Assembly (NCBI RefSeq): GCF_049847105.1
Contig: NZ_JBNCNS010000001.1
Span: 1,364,001 to 1,428,000, forward strand
Length of the DNA: 64,000 nt
From: Gordonia sp049847105
GTDB taxonomy: Bacteria; Actinomycetota; Actinomycetes; Mycobacteriales; Mycobacteriaceae
Direction of reading: 5' to 3'
Positions 8,926 through 17,838 of the stretch are shown one piece after another; position 1 is the first letter of the stretch, and each line of letters opens with the position of its first letter. The position numbers and the translations under genes were made by a program. The notes beneath the pieces were generated by a model. The model was given only the letters and a program-made list of their open reading frames with translations. It had not been told where the DNA came from and ran no database searches.

Positions 8926-9524
8926 GCATCAACCTCGGACTGCTGATCGTCATCGGCGTGCTGGCGGCCTGCGGCGCCTACCTGTTGATGGAACGCAGCC
9001 TGATCCGCATGCTGTTGGGACTCCTGTTGTGCGGCAATGCGATCAATCTGCTGATTCTCGTGGTGTCCGGCGGCATGGGGAACCCGCCGATCCTGGGCCG
9101 GTCGTCGGAGAGCCGCGCCGCCGATGCCGATCCGCTGGCGCAGGCGATGATCCTGACCGCCATCGTCATCACCATGGGCGTCGCCGCCTTCGTGCTGTCG
9201 CTGGTCTACCGCCTCTTCGTGATCAACCGCGACGACGACGACCTCGAGGACGACACCGAGGACGTGAAGATCCTCAGCGGCTCGCTGAACACCGCCCCCG
9301 ACCGTGACCGCACCGACGACCCGGTCACCCTGGCCGACACCGCGGCGGGCGATCTGTACGACGACGAGGGCAATCCGCTCACGCCGGAGGAGTTCGCGGC
9401 ACGGCACGCGGAGATGATCGAGACCGACCTCATGCCCGAGGACGCCGACGTGGTCGACGAGAACGTCGACGAGAGCGAATCCGCGAGCAGTCCCGCCGAC
9501 CCGACCGATGGAGCCCACCGATGA
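8922..9524 (+). CDS. mnhC: Mrp/Mnh antiporter subunit C with long acidic tail
   Basis: A 200-residue NuoK-like subunit. The three helices occupy residues 1-100 with the family core LLGLLLCGNAINLLIL and DPLAQAMILTAIVITMG. MnhC proteins are usually about 110-120 residues; here about 100 further residues form a very acidic hydrophilic tail (RDDDDLEDDTEDVK and several DE-rich blocks). The GTG start overlaps the mnhA stop (GTGA) and a GGGGGAGG ribosome binding site precedes it; the stop overlaps the ATG of mnhD (ATGA). Confidence 0.92.
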   Translation: MSINLGLLIVIGVLAACGAYLLMERSLIRMLLGLLLCGNAINLLILVVSGGMGNPPILGRSSESRAADADPLAQAMILTAIVITMGVAAFVLSLVYRLFVINRDDDDLEDDTEDVKILSGSLNTAPDRDRTDDPVTLADTAAGDLYDDEGNPLTPEEFAARHAEMIETDLMPEDADVVDENVDESESASSPADPTDGAHR

Positions 9525-11131
9525 TCCCGCAGCCGTCGTGGGTCCCGGTGCTCATCACCCTGCCCACTCTGGTACCCATCGTGGCGGCAGCCCTCACCCT
9601 GCTGGGTGGCCGCAGCCCGCGTTTCCAGCGGGCGATCGCGGTCGGCGCGATCTCCGTGGCGTTCATCGCGTCGTGCATGTTGCTCTACCTGACCAACGCG
9701 CGCGGCACGTTCGCCGTCACGATCGGCGGCTGGGGCGACAAGGGCTTCCCGAACGGTCCGCTGGGCATCACCCTCGTCGTCGATCAGCTCGCCGCGCTGA
9801 TGCTGGTGGTCTCGACGATCGTGCTGCTGTGCGTCGTCGTGTACGCGGTCGGCCAGGGTCTTCGCGACGGGACGTCGCAGCAGCCGGTGTCGATCTTCCT
9901 ACCGACCTATCTCATCCTGACCGCCGGTGTGTGCAACGCGTTCCTCTCCGGCGACCTGTTCAACCTGTACGTGTCGTTCGAGGTGCTGCTGGCCGCGAGC
10001 TTCGTGCTGCTCACGCTGGGCGCGAGTCCCGAACGGGTCCGCGCGGGCGCCTCGTACGTGATGGTCTCGATGGTCTCGTCGCTGATCTTCCTGTCCGGCA
10101 TCGCCTTCGCCTACGCGACCACCGGGACCCTCAACCTCGCCGAGATGGCCGCCCGACTCGATCACGTCCCCGACGGCACGCGCAACGCGCTGTATGCGGT
10201 GTTGCTCGTGGCCTTCGGCATCAAGGCCGCGGTGTTCCCGCTGTCCACCTGGCTGCCCGACTCGTACCCGACGGCACCCGCGCCGGTCACCGCGGTGTTC
10301 GCCGGGTTGCTCACCAAGGTCGGCGTGTACGCGATCATCCGGGCCCACACCCTGCTGTTCCCGGGCGGGTCGATGGACAACGTGCTCCTGATCGCGGGGC
10401 TGTTGACCATGCTGATCGGCATCTTCGGCGCGATCGCACAGTCCGACATCAAACGACTGCTGTCGTTCACCCTCGTGAGTCACATCGGTTACATGGTGTT
10501 CGGCATCGCGTTGTCGTCGCGGTTCGGGTTGTCGGCAGCCATCTACTACGTCGCCCACCACATCCTGGTGCAGACCACACTGTTCCTGGTGGTGGGCCTC
10601 ATCGAACGTCAGGCCGGGTCGTCGTCGCTGCGCCGGCTGGGCGGGCTCATCGCGACCCCGGTACTCGCCGCGCTGTTCCTGATTCCGGCCCTGAATCTCG
10701 GTGGCATCCCGCCGTTCTCCGGGTTCATCGGCAAGGTCGCGCTCCTCGAGGCCGGCGCCCAGGACGGCTCTGTGCTGGCGTGGGTCCTGGTCGCAGGCTC
10801 GGTGGTGACGAGCCTGCTCACGCTCTACGTCATGGCCCGTGTGTGGACCAAGGGTTTCTGGCGCGCCCGCGCGGACGCACCGGAGGGCGACCTGGCCGAT
10901 CAGGGCCCGTCGGCCCTGATCGACGAGAGCACCGACATCGCCTTCGACGACCGGGCCGACGTCGGCCGGATGCCGATCGGCATGGTCATCCCGACCGCGG
11001 TGATGGTCGCCGCCGGACTCGTGCTGACCCTGTGGGCCGGTCCGATCATCGGTTTCACCGACCGCGCGGCGGCCGACATCGCCGACCGTGGCATCTACAT
11101 GCAGGCAGTACTCGGAGGTGACGGCCGATGA
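9521..11131 (+). CDS. mnhD: Mrp/Mnh antiporter subunit D
   Basis: A 536-residue NuoM/NuoN-like proton channel subunit with about 14 helices. The conserved core is visible: FNLYVSFEVLLAASF with its glutamate, KAAVFPLSTWLPDSYPTAPAPVTAVFAGLLTKVG with the lysines, and the SHIGYM segment. It partners MnhA in the antiporter. A hydrophilic loop of about 40 residues (ADAPEGDLADQGPSALIDESTD) lies before the last helix. Four-base ATGA overlaps couple it to the genes on both sides. Confidence 0.93.
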   Translation: MIPQPSWVPVLITLPTLVPIVAAALTLLGGRSPRFQRAIAVGAISVAFIASCMLLYLTNARGTFAVTIGGWGDKGFPNGPLGITLVVDQLAALMLVVSTIVLLCVVVYAVGQGLRDGTSQQPVSIFLPTYLILTAGVCNAFLSGDLFNLYVSFEVLLAASFVLLTLGASPERVRAGASYVMVSMVSSLIFLSGIAFAYATTGTLNLAEMAARLDHVPDGTRNALYAVLLVAFGIKAAVFPLSTWLPDSYPTAPAPVTAVFAGLLTKVGVYAIIRAHTLLFPGGSMDNVLLIAGLLTMLIGIFGAIAQSDIKRLLSFTLVSHIGYMVFGIALSSRFGLSAAIYYVAHHILVQTTLFLVVGLIERQAGSSSLRRLGGLIATPVLAALFLIPALNLGGIPPFSGFIGKVALLEAGAQDGSVLAWVLVAGSVVTSLLTLYVMARVWTKGFWRARADAPEGDLADQGPSALIDESTDIAFDDRADVGRMPIGMVIPTAVMVAAGLVLTLWAGPIIGFTDRAAADIADRGIYMQAVLGGDGR

Positions 11132-11850
11132 AGAACCGCGCCGCGGCGCGTCCGTTACGTGCGCGCATCATCACCGCCTGGCGTGTGTCGCTGCTGTTCA
11201 TCTTCTGGAACCTGGTGAGCGGCTACGTCTGGGTGCGTGATCGGGTCCGCATCCCGCGCTGGCTCGGCAGCGATGGCCGCGAGGTCGCTGTCCGGCTCTG
11301 GAGCCTGGCCTGGCTCACCTTCGTCTGGGTGTTGCTGTGGGGCACCATCTCGTGGGCCAACATCATCGGCGGCCTGGTGCTGGCGACCGCCATCGTCACC
11401 CTGTTGCCGCTGCCGCGGGTGCCGGTCGAGGGGCGCATCCACCCGATCGGGTTGCTCGTCCTGATCGGACGGCTGATCGTCGACTTCTTCATCTCGAGCG
11501 CCCAGGTGGCGTGGGCGGCGATCCGGCCGGGGAAACCACCACTCGGCGCGGTTGTGCGGGTCCGTCTGGCGATCAAGTCCGATCTGGTCCTCACCCTGGC
11601 CGTCGACTATCTCAACCTGGTGCCCGGCACCATGGTGCTCGAGATCGACCACCGCAGGCGCATGCTCTACATCCACGTCTTCGACGTCCGCAACGAGAAG
11701 CGCCTCGCGGCGTTCCGCAAGCAGGTCGAGTTCGTCGAGCGGGCGTTCATCCGAGCATTCGAGCGCGACAGCGAGTGGCATCCGAGTCCGTACCACGGGA
11801 TCGACGAGGACTACCACCGCGTCGCACGCGCGAACGGGGGTGAGCGATGA
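11128..11850 (+). CDS. mnhE: Mrp/Mnh antiporter subunit E
   Basis: A 240-residue subunit. The MnhE domain occupies about residues 50-215, with the recognisable stretch LVLTLAVDYLNLVPGTMVLEID and the following LYIHVFDV. The first ~50 residues are a basic extension relative to the usual 160-residue proteins and include an extra hydrophobic helix. The role of MnhE in the complex is structural as far as is known. ATGA overlaps join it to mnhD and mnhF. Confidence 0.9.
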   Translation: MKNRAAARPLRARIITAWRVSLLFIFWNLVSGYVWVRDRVRIPRWLGSDGREVAVRLWSLAWLTFVWVLLWGTISWANIIGGLVLATAIVTLLPLPRVPVEGRIHPIGLLVLIGRLIVDFFISSAQVAWAAIRPGKPPLGAVVRVRLAIKSDLVLTLAVDYLNLVPGTMVLEIDHRRRMLYIHVFDVRNEKRLAAFRKQVEFVERAFIRAFERDSEWHPSPYHGIDEDYHRVARANGGER

Positions 11851-12110
11851 CCTACGTCTGGGTGATCGTGAGTGCGATGCTGATGATCGCCGCGGTACTG
11901 ACGACCATTCGAATCCTGCGCGGTCCCACCACGCTCGACCGGCTGGTCGCCCTGGACACCGTCATCGCACTCTGCATGTGCGGACTCGGTGCGTGGGCCG
12001 CGTACAGCCGCGATTCGACCGTGGTGCCCGCCATCGTCGCGCTGTCGCTGGTGAGTTTCGTCGGGTCGGTGGCCATCGCCCGTTTCCGAGTGAGGGATGA
12101 CGAGACATGA
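11847..12110 (+). CDS. mnhF: Mrp/Mnh antiporter subunit F
   Basis: An 87-residue protein with three predicted helices and the MnhF signature RILRGPTTLDRLVALDTVIAL, including the conserved RxPxxxDRxxxLD pattern. It is a small structural subunit of the Mrp complex. The gene overlaps mnhE and mnhG by four bases each (ATGA). Confidence 0.92.
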   Translation: MTYVWVIVSAMLMIAAVLTTIRILRGPTTLDRLVALDTVIALCMCGLGAWAAYSRDSTVVPAIVALSLVSFVGSVAIARFRVRDDET

Positions 12111-12439
12111 TCGGTGACATCATCTCGTCGGTGTTGTTGATCCTCGGGTCGGCGATGGCGCTGACCACCTCCATCGGCATGCTGCGCTTCCCGGACACGC
12201 TGAGCCGGATGCACGCGTCGACGAAGCCGCAGACCTTCGGCCTGCTGCTGGTCCTGATCGGCGCGATGATCCGCCTCGGCCGCAACGTGGACGTCGGCAT
12301 GCTGGTCCTGGCCTGCCTGTTCGCCCTCATCACCGCGCCGGTGATCGCGCACCGCATCGGCCGGCTGGTCTATCAGGAGCAACGGGCACGCGACGGTCTG
12401 ATCGCACGCGAGGACATGGAGTCCGGCACCCGGGACTAG
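12107..12439 (+). CDS. mnhG: Mrp/Mnh antiporter subunit G
   Basis: A 110-residue protein with three helices and the MnhG core RFPDTLSRMHASTKPQTFG. It closes the operon; the only thing after it is the 21-bp repeat array. The tail after helix 3 is charged (EQRARDGLIAREDMESGTRD). Confidence 0.92.
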   Translation: MIGDIISSVLLILGSAMALTTSIGMLRFPDTLSRMHASTKPQTFGLLLVLIGAMIRLGRNVDVGMLVLACLFALITAPVIAHRIGRLVYQEQRARDGLIAREDMESGTRD

Positions 12440-12457
12440 TCCCACCCGCCGACCACC

Positions 12458-12617
12458 GTGCGCACCTCCTCGCCGATCGTGCGCACTTTCCCGCCGATCG
12501 TGCGCTCACAAAGACGCGTGCGCACAGTCGGCGAAAAACTGCGCACGCTCGGCGAGGTTCTGTACCCGCTCGGCGAGGTTCCGCGCACGATCGGCGACGA
12601 TGTGCGCACGGTCGGCG
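12458..12617. repeat. 21-bp repeat array in two opposed orientations
   Basis: Between the convergent mnhG and YbdK-like genes a motif of the form GTGCGCAC-n-GTCGGCG recurs with an exact 21-bp period. Five copies begin at 12518, 12539, 12560, 12581 and 12602; three inverted copies (CGCCGATC-GTGCGCAC type) have GTGCGCAC at 12458, 12479 and 12500 (the last reads GTGCGCTC). The spacers between cores are variable. Copies in opposite orientation are complementary over about 14 bases, so the transcript could fold into long hairpins. The period equals two helical turns. I do not recognise the element. It might be a bidirectional terminator or a protein-binding array. Confidence 0.8.
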
Positions 12618-12627
12618 CATGGCACTG

Positions 12628-13752
12628 TCACTCCAGCTCGCCGACCACTGAGTTCACCACGGCGCGCAGGTCACCGGTGCGCCGATAGACCTCGCGCTGG
12701 CGCTGGTAACTGGTACCGCGAGCGGCGATGTCGGCGACGCGAGAGAGTTCGTCGACGCAGTTGAGGTCGTGAGCCACCGGCGCGAGCCGGGCGAGTACGT
12801 CGGCGAGATCGTCGGTCACCAGACGCTCGGTGCAGTCCGAGTCCAGGATGACGATGGCGTCCAGCCCGTATCTCGCTGCGCGCCACTTGTTCTCCTGCAC
12901 CAGCCAGGGCGCCATCTGTGGCAGGTTCTCGCCTGCCTCGAGTCGCCGATCGAGATCGACGACGAGACAGTGGATCAGCGCGACCAGCGCCGACAGCTCG
13001 CCGAGGTTGGTCATCCCGTCGCAGACCCGGACCTCGATGGTGCCCAGGTGCGGCGAAGGCCTGATGTCCCACCGGATCTCGTTGAGGTGATCGATGATGC
13101 CGGTGGTCATCTGGTCGGTGACGAAGCCCTCGAACTCGGTCCACGTGCCGAACTGGAACGGCAGACCCGCCGTCGGCAGCTGCTGGAACATCATCGCGCG
13201 GTTGCTGGCGTAACCGGTGTCCTGACCCGCCCACATCGGCGACGACGCCGACAGTGCCAGCAGGTGCGGATAGTAGTTCAGCAGGGCGCCCAGGATCGGT
13301 AACACCTTGTCGCGGTGACTGATCCCGACGTGCACGTGCACTCCCCAGATCAGCATCTGACGCCCCCACCACTGGGTGCGCTCGATCAGCTCCGCGTATC
13401 GGTGCCCCTCGGTGAGCAGCTGCGTCGACCACTCGGCGAACGGGTGGGTGCCTGCACCGTATAGATCGACACCGAGTTCCTCGGTGAGGCCGCGGATGCC
13501 GTCGAGCGTGGCGGACAGATCCGCAATCGCCTCGGGCGTGTCACGGCAGACACCGGTGACGATCTCCACGGTGTTGCGCAGCAGTTCCTTGTGTACCTTG
13601 CCGCGACGGTCCGGCACCCGCTCGGACACCAGCGCGAACAGGTCCGCGGCCGAGTTCGACAGATCGCCGGACGCCTTGTCGGTCAGGGCGAATTCCCATT
13701 CGACCCCCAGGGACGGGGTCGGCGAGCCGTCGAACTCGATCGGGGTGATCAT
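12628..13752 (-). CDS. YbdK-type carboxylate-amine ligase (glutamate-cysteine ligase family 2)
   Basis: A 374-residue protein of the GCS2 family: GVEWEFALTD at the N-terminus (ATP/Mg-binding Glu residues), WGVHVHVGI with its histidines, and the SSPMWAGQDTGYASNR segment. Homologues such as Rv0433 are annotated as glutamate-cysteine ligase type YbdK; the family makes gamma-glutamyl or other carboxylate-amine bonds, with weak Glu-Cys activity in E. coli YbdK. The exact substrate here is unknown. It heads a minus-strand group with sodC 25 bases upstream, matching the Rv0431-Rv0433 order. No strong ribosome binding site is visible before the ATG. Confidence 0.88.
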   Translation of the reverse strand: MITPIEFDGSPTPSLGVEWEFALTDKASGDLSNSAADLFALVSERVPDRRGKVHKELLRNTVEIVTGVCRDTPEAIADLSATLDGIRGLTEELGVDLYGAGTHPFAEWSTQLLTEGHRYAELIERTQWWGRQMLIWGVHVHVGISHRDKVLPILGALLNYYPHLLALSASSPMWAGQDTGYASNRAMMFQQLPTAGLPFQFGTWTEFEGFVTDQMTTGIIDHLNEIRWDIRPSPHLGTIEVRVCDGMTNLGELSALVALIHCLVVDLDRRLEAGENLPQMAPWLVQENKWRAARYGLDAIVILDSDCTERLVTDDLADVLARLAPVAHDLNCVDELSRVADIAARGTSYQRQREVYRRTGDLRAVVNSVVGELE

Positions 13753-13777
13753 GGCCGCGGATCAGAACCGCATCGGG

Positions 13778-14455
13778 TCACTCGTGAGCCTCGATGACCC
13801 CACACGCCAGCCGACTACCCGCATCGCCGGTCTTCATCGTCTGCTCGTCCGGCGCCGGTGCATACCGGGTGGGGATGTTGGCGAAGTTGTCCGCCTTCTC
13901 GTGGATGACGATCGCCTTGCCGACGATCTGCCCCAGATTCACCGCGTCGGTGGTGGTGACCGTCTCGCCGGTGCCGTCCTTCAGGACGTTGATGGACACC
14001 AGGTCTCCGCTGGACGGATGACCGGTGTGCCCGTCGACCTGCAGGTGGCTGCCGGCGCTCGAGAACGCCTCGCCGCCGCCGGTCTGGCAGACGCCGTTCT
14101 GGTGGATGTGCATGCCGTGGAAGCCGGCCGGGATCCCGCTCTCGGCGTTCAGCCGCACCGTGACCTTGACCGACGACCCGCTCGGCGCGAACGTCGCCTC
14201 GCCGATCGATTTGCCGCTGTCGTCGATCAGGTTCGCGGTTGCGTCCTCCTTGGGCGACTCGCCCGCGCCGTCGGCGTCGTCGACCTCACCGGGAGGCGCC
14301 TGGTTTCCGGTCACCACCGACGGGGTGGTGCCGGGTGTGTCGGTCGCCGACTCGTCGGGAGTACATGCGGCCAACGCCGCGCCGACGATGCCGGCTGCGG
14401 CCAGCACGGCCAACGTGCGACGGGTCGAATTGCCGGTTTGCGATCTGACGGTCAT
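13778..14455 (-). CDS. sodC: Cu/Zn superoxide dismutase lipoprotein
   Basis: A 225-residue secreted enzyme that dismutates superoxide outside the membrane. The signal ends in a lipobox (ALAA-C, Cys about residue 31), followed by a Pro/Thr/Asp-rich linker to about residue 70. The catalytic fold shows FHGMHIHQNGVC with copper-binding histidines, the disulphide cysteines (NGVC and RLACGVIE), the zinc-loop HLQVDGHTGHPSSGD and the late copper histidine in VIHEK. An AAGGAG ribosome binding site lies 5 bases before the ATG. This corresponds to Rv0432 by context. Confidence 0.93.
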   Translation of the reverse strand: MTVRSQTGNSTRRTLAVLAAAGIVGAALAACTPDESATDTPGTTPSVVTGNQAPPGEVDDADGAGESPKEDATANLIDDSGKSIGEATFAPSGSSVKVTVRLNAESGIPAGFHGMHIHQNGVCQTGGGEAFSSAGSHLQVDGHTGHPSSGDLVSINVLKDGTGETVTTTDAVNLGQIVGKAIVIHEKADNFANIPTRYAPAPDEQTMKTGDAGSRLACGVIEAHE

Positions 14456-14526
14456 GTCACTCCTTGTGATCTGAACGGACCCTGGTCTGGCGGACTGTCA
14501 TCGGGGTACAGGTCGAGCCGGCGTCG

Positions 14527-15024
14527 TCATCGGGTGACCACGATGACCGGGATACCGTCCGCACACTGCGTGAACGACGACGGGCGGGACTCCACGCTCG
14601 CGTCGCCGCCGAGTGCGGCGGCCACCTCGTCGGCGGCCGACTTCTGGCCGTCGTCGTAGAAGATCGTGTTCTCCGTGATCGACGATGTGGTGATGTTGCC
14701 GGGCGACGCGGTCTGGAAACCCTTGGCCTTCAGATTGTCGGCGACCTCGCCGGCCAGGCCGGAGACCGCTCCCGCGTTGAAGACGCACAGCTCCGGCGTG
14801 TCGGCCGACGCGCTCGCCGACGACGACGCGGAGGCGGACGCAGCGCTCGGTGCCGCCGCCGACGTCACCTGGCGCTGGGCGTTCTGCAGATCCTGCTCGG
14901 GATTGTCGCCACTGGTCGCAGCGGAATGCCAACCCAGTCCAATGCAGACGATGGCCAATGCCAGCAACAGCATGGCACCGGCGCGGAGCGGCAGCCGGCT
15001 CGGTTCACGATCAGGATTCATCAC
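14527..15024 (-). CDS. LytR C-terminal domain protein
   Basis: A 165-residue protein with an N-terminal membrane anchor (residues about 15-35), a Ser/Ala-rich linker and a LytR_C domain (from LCVFNAGAVSGLAGEVADNLKAKGF to the end). LytR_C domains occur in cell-envelope proteins, and the M. tuberculosis neighbour Rv0431 has the same layout. Two ATG codons are adjacent (15024 and 15021). Function is not established beyond envelope location. Confidence 0.85.
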   Translation of the reverse strand: MMNPDREPSRLPLRAGAMLLLALAIVCIGLGWHSAATSGDNPEQDLQNAQRQVTSAAAPSAASASASSSASASADTPELCVFNAGAVSGLAGEVADNLKAKGFQTASPGNITTSSITENTIFYDDGQKSAADEVAAALGGDASVESRPSSFTQCADGIPVIVVTR

Positions 15025-15090
15025 CGAGAACCTTACTTCACATCCGATGGTGTGCCGGGTGCGGTCGCCGCTGTCGTGAGGCCGGTGCGA

Positions 15091-15465
15091 TCAGGTGATC
15101 TCGAAGCCGAGACGACGGGCCGCGCGAGCCTTCTGACGCGACGCCCGCAACCGTCGCAGACGCTTGACCAGCATCGGATCGGCGGCCAGTGACTCCGGCC
15201 GATCGACGAGGGCGTTGAGCACCTGGTAATAGCGGGTGGCCGACAACCCGAAGAGCTCTTTGATGGCTTCTTCCTTGGCTCCCGCGTACTTCCACCACTG
15301 CCGTTCGAACGCGAGGATGTCGTGCTCACGACGGGACAGCCCATCCGGACCGACCTCGTGCGGGTCGGCGGGATTGGTCGGTTCGGTGGCAGCGTCTGTG
15401 TGGGTGGGGTCTGTGGGTGTGGGTTGATCGCCCTGCTTCTGGCTTCGCGCAGCTGCGCCGTCCAT
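15091..15465 (-). CDS. DUF3263 family protein
   Basis: A 124-residue cytosolic protein. After a Pro/Thr-rich N-terminal third, the DUF3263 domain runs from LSRREHDILAFERQWWKYAGAKEEAI to the end, including FGLSATRYYQVLN. It looks like a small sigma-like helix-turn-helix fold. The M. tuberculosis counterpart by position is Rv0430. GGGAG lies 4 bases before the ATG. It is divergent from def, with 275 bases between them that must hold both promoters; I could not pick out convincing -10/-35 elements there. Confidence 0.85.
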   Translation of the reverse strand: MDGAAARSQKQGDQPTPTDPTHTDAATEPTNPADPHEVGPDGLSRREHDILAFERQWWKYAGAKEEAIKELFGLSATRYYQVLNALVDRPESLAADPMLVKRLRRLRASRQKARAARRLGFEIT

Positions 15466-15740
15466 CTCGCTCCCTCAAGATCGCCTCGTGCACATCACAT
15501 CGCTGGATATGGTCCCCCGACCCACCAGCCCGAACAAAACTCCACCGAACCGGATATTCAGGTCGCCGAACAAATCACAGCAATGTGGTTCGGTGATCAT
15601 CTAACCACGATCGGCGGGCCGGTTCGTGGTGTGACTCGCCATGACCCTTCGTTCACCGGATGTGGCACGCTCACTTCCACTCCCGCCGCCATGGCGACAC
15701 GCGGACGAGCCGTGTGAGGTCGCTCGGTAATCTGTCCGGC

Positions 15741-16349
15741 ATGGCAATCCTCCCGATCTGCATCGTCGGCGAGCCGGTGTTGCATGACCCCACCGAACTC
15801 GTCGAGCTCGATGCGCAGCGTCGTCCCGCGGCGGAGCTCGTGACGCTTCTCGACGACATGTTCGCGACCATGGACGCCGCCAACGGTGTCGGCCTGGCCG
15901 CCAATCAGGTCGGGGTCGGCAAACGGATGTTCGTCTACGACTGCCCGGACGGCGAACGGTACGAGGCGCGGCGGCGGCGCGGTGAGGTGATCAACCCCGT
16001 GCTCGAGACATCGGAGATCCCGGAGACCATGCCCGATCCCGACGACGATGACGAGGGTTGTCTGTCCGTGCCGGGTGAGCAGTTCCCCACCGGGCGGGCC
16101 GACTGGGCTCGCGTGACCGGAGTCGATCGCAACGGTGACGAGGTCGTCGTCGAGGGCACCGGATTCTTCGCCCGCATGCTGCAGCACGAGGTCGGCCATC
16201 TCGACGGTTTCCTCTATGTCGACGTGCTGATCGGCCGCAACGCCCGGGCCGCGAAGAAGGCAATCAAGCGTCAAGGCTGGGGTGTGCCGGGGTTGTCGTG
16301 GCTCCCCGGGGCCGTCGACGACCCGTTCGGGCACGACGACGAGGACTGA
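15741..16349 (+). CDS. def: Peptide deformylase
   Basis: A 202-residue metallohydrolase that removes the N-formyl group from nascent proteins. All three motifs are present: GVGLAANQVG (motif I), EGCLSVPG (motif II with the metal Cys) and QHEVGHLDG (motif III, HEXXH type). The start was set at ATG 15741 because the family N-terminus begins here; an in-frame ATG at 15660 would add 27 unrelated residues. The C-terminal extension after HLDG is long and charged, as in actinobacterial deformylases. Confidence 0.95.
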   Translation: MAILPICIVGEPVLHDPTELVELDAQRRPAAELVTLLDDMFATMDAANGVGLAANQVGVGKRMFVYDCPDGERYEARRRRGEVINPVLETSEIPETMPDPDDDDEGCLSVPGEQFPTGRADWARVTGVDRNGDEVVVEGTGFFARMLQHEVGHLDGFLYVDVLIGRNARAAKKAIKRQGWGVPGLSWLPGAVDDPFGHDDED

Positions 16350-16381
16350 GGCATGGATGCCGTGACCGGGCGCTGTCACCG

Positions 16382-17332
16382 GTGAGCGCACCCTTCGTCG
16401 GCGACCGGATCGTCGTGCGCTATCGCCTCGGCGACGCCACCCCCGCGGACTGGCGCGGCGACCGGGCGGCCGCGCAGTCGGACGTGACCGGCATCCTGCG
16501 CGAGGACGGGGACCCACTGGTCATCGACCGGGACGGCACACCCGAATCCATTCCACGGGTGGCCATCACCTCCGTCCGGGTCCTGTCCCGGGTGACGGTC
16601 CGCAATTCCGAGATACGGGCCGTCGAGGCGGCGGCCGCGGCCGCCTGGCCGGGCACCGAATCGGCCATGGTGTCCGGCTGGCTGTTGCGGGCGGGCGGCG
16701 GGTTCACCCGGCGCGCCAATTCGGCGGTGCCGCTGGAGTTCGGTGCCGACACCGACTCCGACGCGATCGCTGCAATGCGTGGCTGGTACTCGACCCGCGG
16801 TCTGCCGACGATGATCGCGCTGCCCGAGCGACTCATCCCCGCCGGGCACATCGACGGCCGGCCGGCGAGCGGTGAGGTGCAGATGCTGGTCCGCGATGTC
16901 GCCGGCCTCCCGACGGCCACCTCGAAGGTGCCCGTCCGGCAGACCGACGCCCCGACGACCCCGTGGCTGCGCGCGTACCGCGGCGTCGAGGTCGACGTCG
17001 AGGTCGCCGCGGCGGTGGTGTCCGCATCGCGCGGACCGGTCGCCTTCGCATCGATCGGCGACCACGACGATCCGGTGTCCATCGGTCGCGCCACGGTCAC
17101 CGAGTCGACCGACGGCACCAGGTGGCTCGGTCTCACCGCGCTGTGGACCTCGTCGGCCCGGCGCCGCGAAGGGCTCGCCGGAGCAGTGCTGTCGGGTCTC
17201 GTCACATGGGGAGTCGAGCACGGCGCGCAGCGCACCTACGTGCAGGTCGAGGAGGACAACCGGATCGCCGGGAACTGGTATCGCACCCTCGGTTTCGGCC
17301 TGCATCACACGTACCGGTACGTCGAGATCTGA
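16382..17332 (+). CDS. GNAT family N-acetyltransferase (Rv0428c-like)
   Basis: A 316-residue protein positioned between def and xthA as Rv0428c is. The N-terminal ~90 residues (VRYRLGDATPADWRG...TDVTGIL type) resemble a small beta-barrel, and the C-terminal GNAT domain shows WTSSARRREGLAGAVL, a variant acetyl-CoA loop, and NWYRTLGF near the end. Start GTG 16382 (MSAPFVGD) was chosen because the preceding open frame overlaps the intergenic region without family support. Substrate unknown. Confidence 0.82.
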   Translation: MSAPFVGDRIVVRYRLGDATPADWRGDRAAAQSDVTGILREDGDPLVIDRDGTPESIPRVAITSVRVLSRVTVRNSEIRAVEAAAAAAWPGTESAMVSGWLLRAGGGFTRRANSAVPLEFGADTDSDAIAAMRGWYSTRGLPTMIALPERLIPAGHIDGRPASGEVQMLVRDVAGLPTATSKVPVRQTDAPTTPWLRAYRGVEVDVEVAAAVVSASRGPVAFASIGDHDDPVSIGRATVTESTDGTRWLGLTALWTSSARRREGLAGAVLSGLVTWGVEHGAQRTYVQVEEDNRIAGNWYRTLGFGLHHTYRYVEI

Positions 17333-17352
17333 TGTTCTCGTAGGGTAAATGC

Positions 17353-17838
17353 GTGGTGGCGGCGAGCGCGAGCAAGCGGCGGCAGGCGATCCTGTCGGTG
17401 GCCACCGTGGTCGCCATCGCCGTCGTGGCGGCGCTGACCTGGGCACTAAGCGGCGGAGGCGACGACCACGGGTCGGCGACCGCCGACTCGTCGACGACGA
17501 AGAACTCCACCGCATCGGGGCAATCGACGTCCGGTGCGCCGGGGGCCGTACCCGCACACGTCCTGCACACCCTCGCTCTGATCGACGCGGGCACCTGGCC
17601 CGAGGCCGCCAACGCGCCCGGTACCCGGGGCGGGGACGTCTTCCGGAATTCCGAGGGCAACCTGCCGGCGACCGACGACCGCGGCCGCCGCATCACGTAC
17701 CGCGAATGGGACGTCAACCCCAAAGAACCCGGGCAGAGCCGCGACGCCGAGCGGATCGTCACCGGCAACGACGGCAGCGCCTGGTACACCGCCGACCACT
17801 ACCGCACCTTCGTCAAGATCCGGGGGCCCGACCTGTGA
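17353..17838 (+). CDS. Secreted or membrane-anchored barnase-like guanyl-specific RNase
   Basis: A 161-residue protein with an N-terminal hydrophobic segment (about residues 10-32) and a Ser/Thr-rich linker before an RNase N1/T1 (barnase) domain. The catalytic set is visible: Glu in TYREWDV, Arg in RDAERIVTG and His in ADHYRTFVKI. It is therefore predicted to cleave RNA 3' of guanosine outside the cytoplasm. The stop overlaps the GTG of a barstar-like gene (GTGA), the expected partner. Start GTG 17353; a second GTG follows immediately. Confidence 0.88.
   Translation: MVAASASKRRQAILSVATVVAIAVVAALTWALSGGGDDHGSATADSSTTKNSTASGQSTSGAPGAVPAHVLHTLALIDAGTWPEAANAPGTRGGDVFRNSEGNLPATDDRGRRITYREWDVNPKEPGQSRDAERIVTGNDGSAWYTADHYRTFVKIRGPDL

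Noticed and set aside
12458..12688. 76-codon plus-strand frame reading the 21-bp array as heptapeptide repeats
   Set aside because: No ribosome binding site seen and the array inverts in the middle, which fits a DNA or RNA element better; kept as an alternative under findings.
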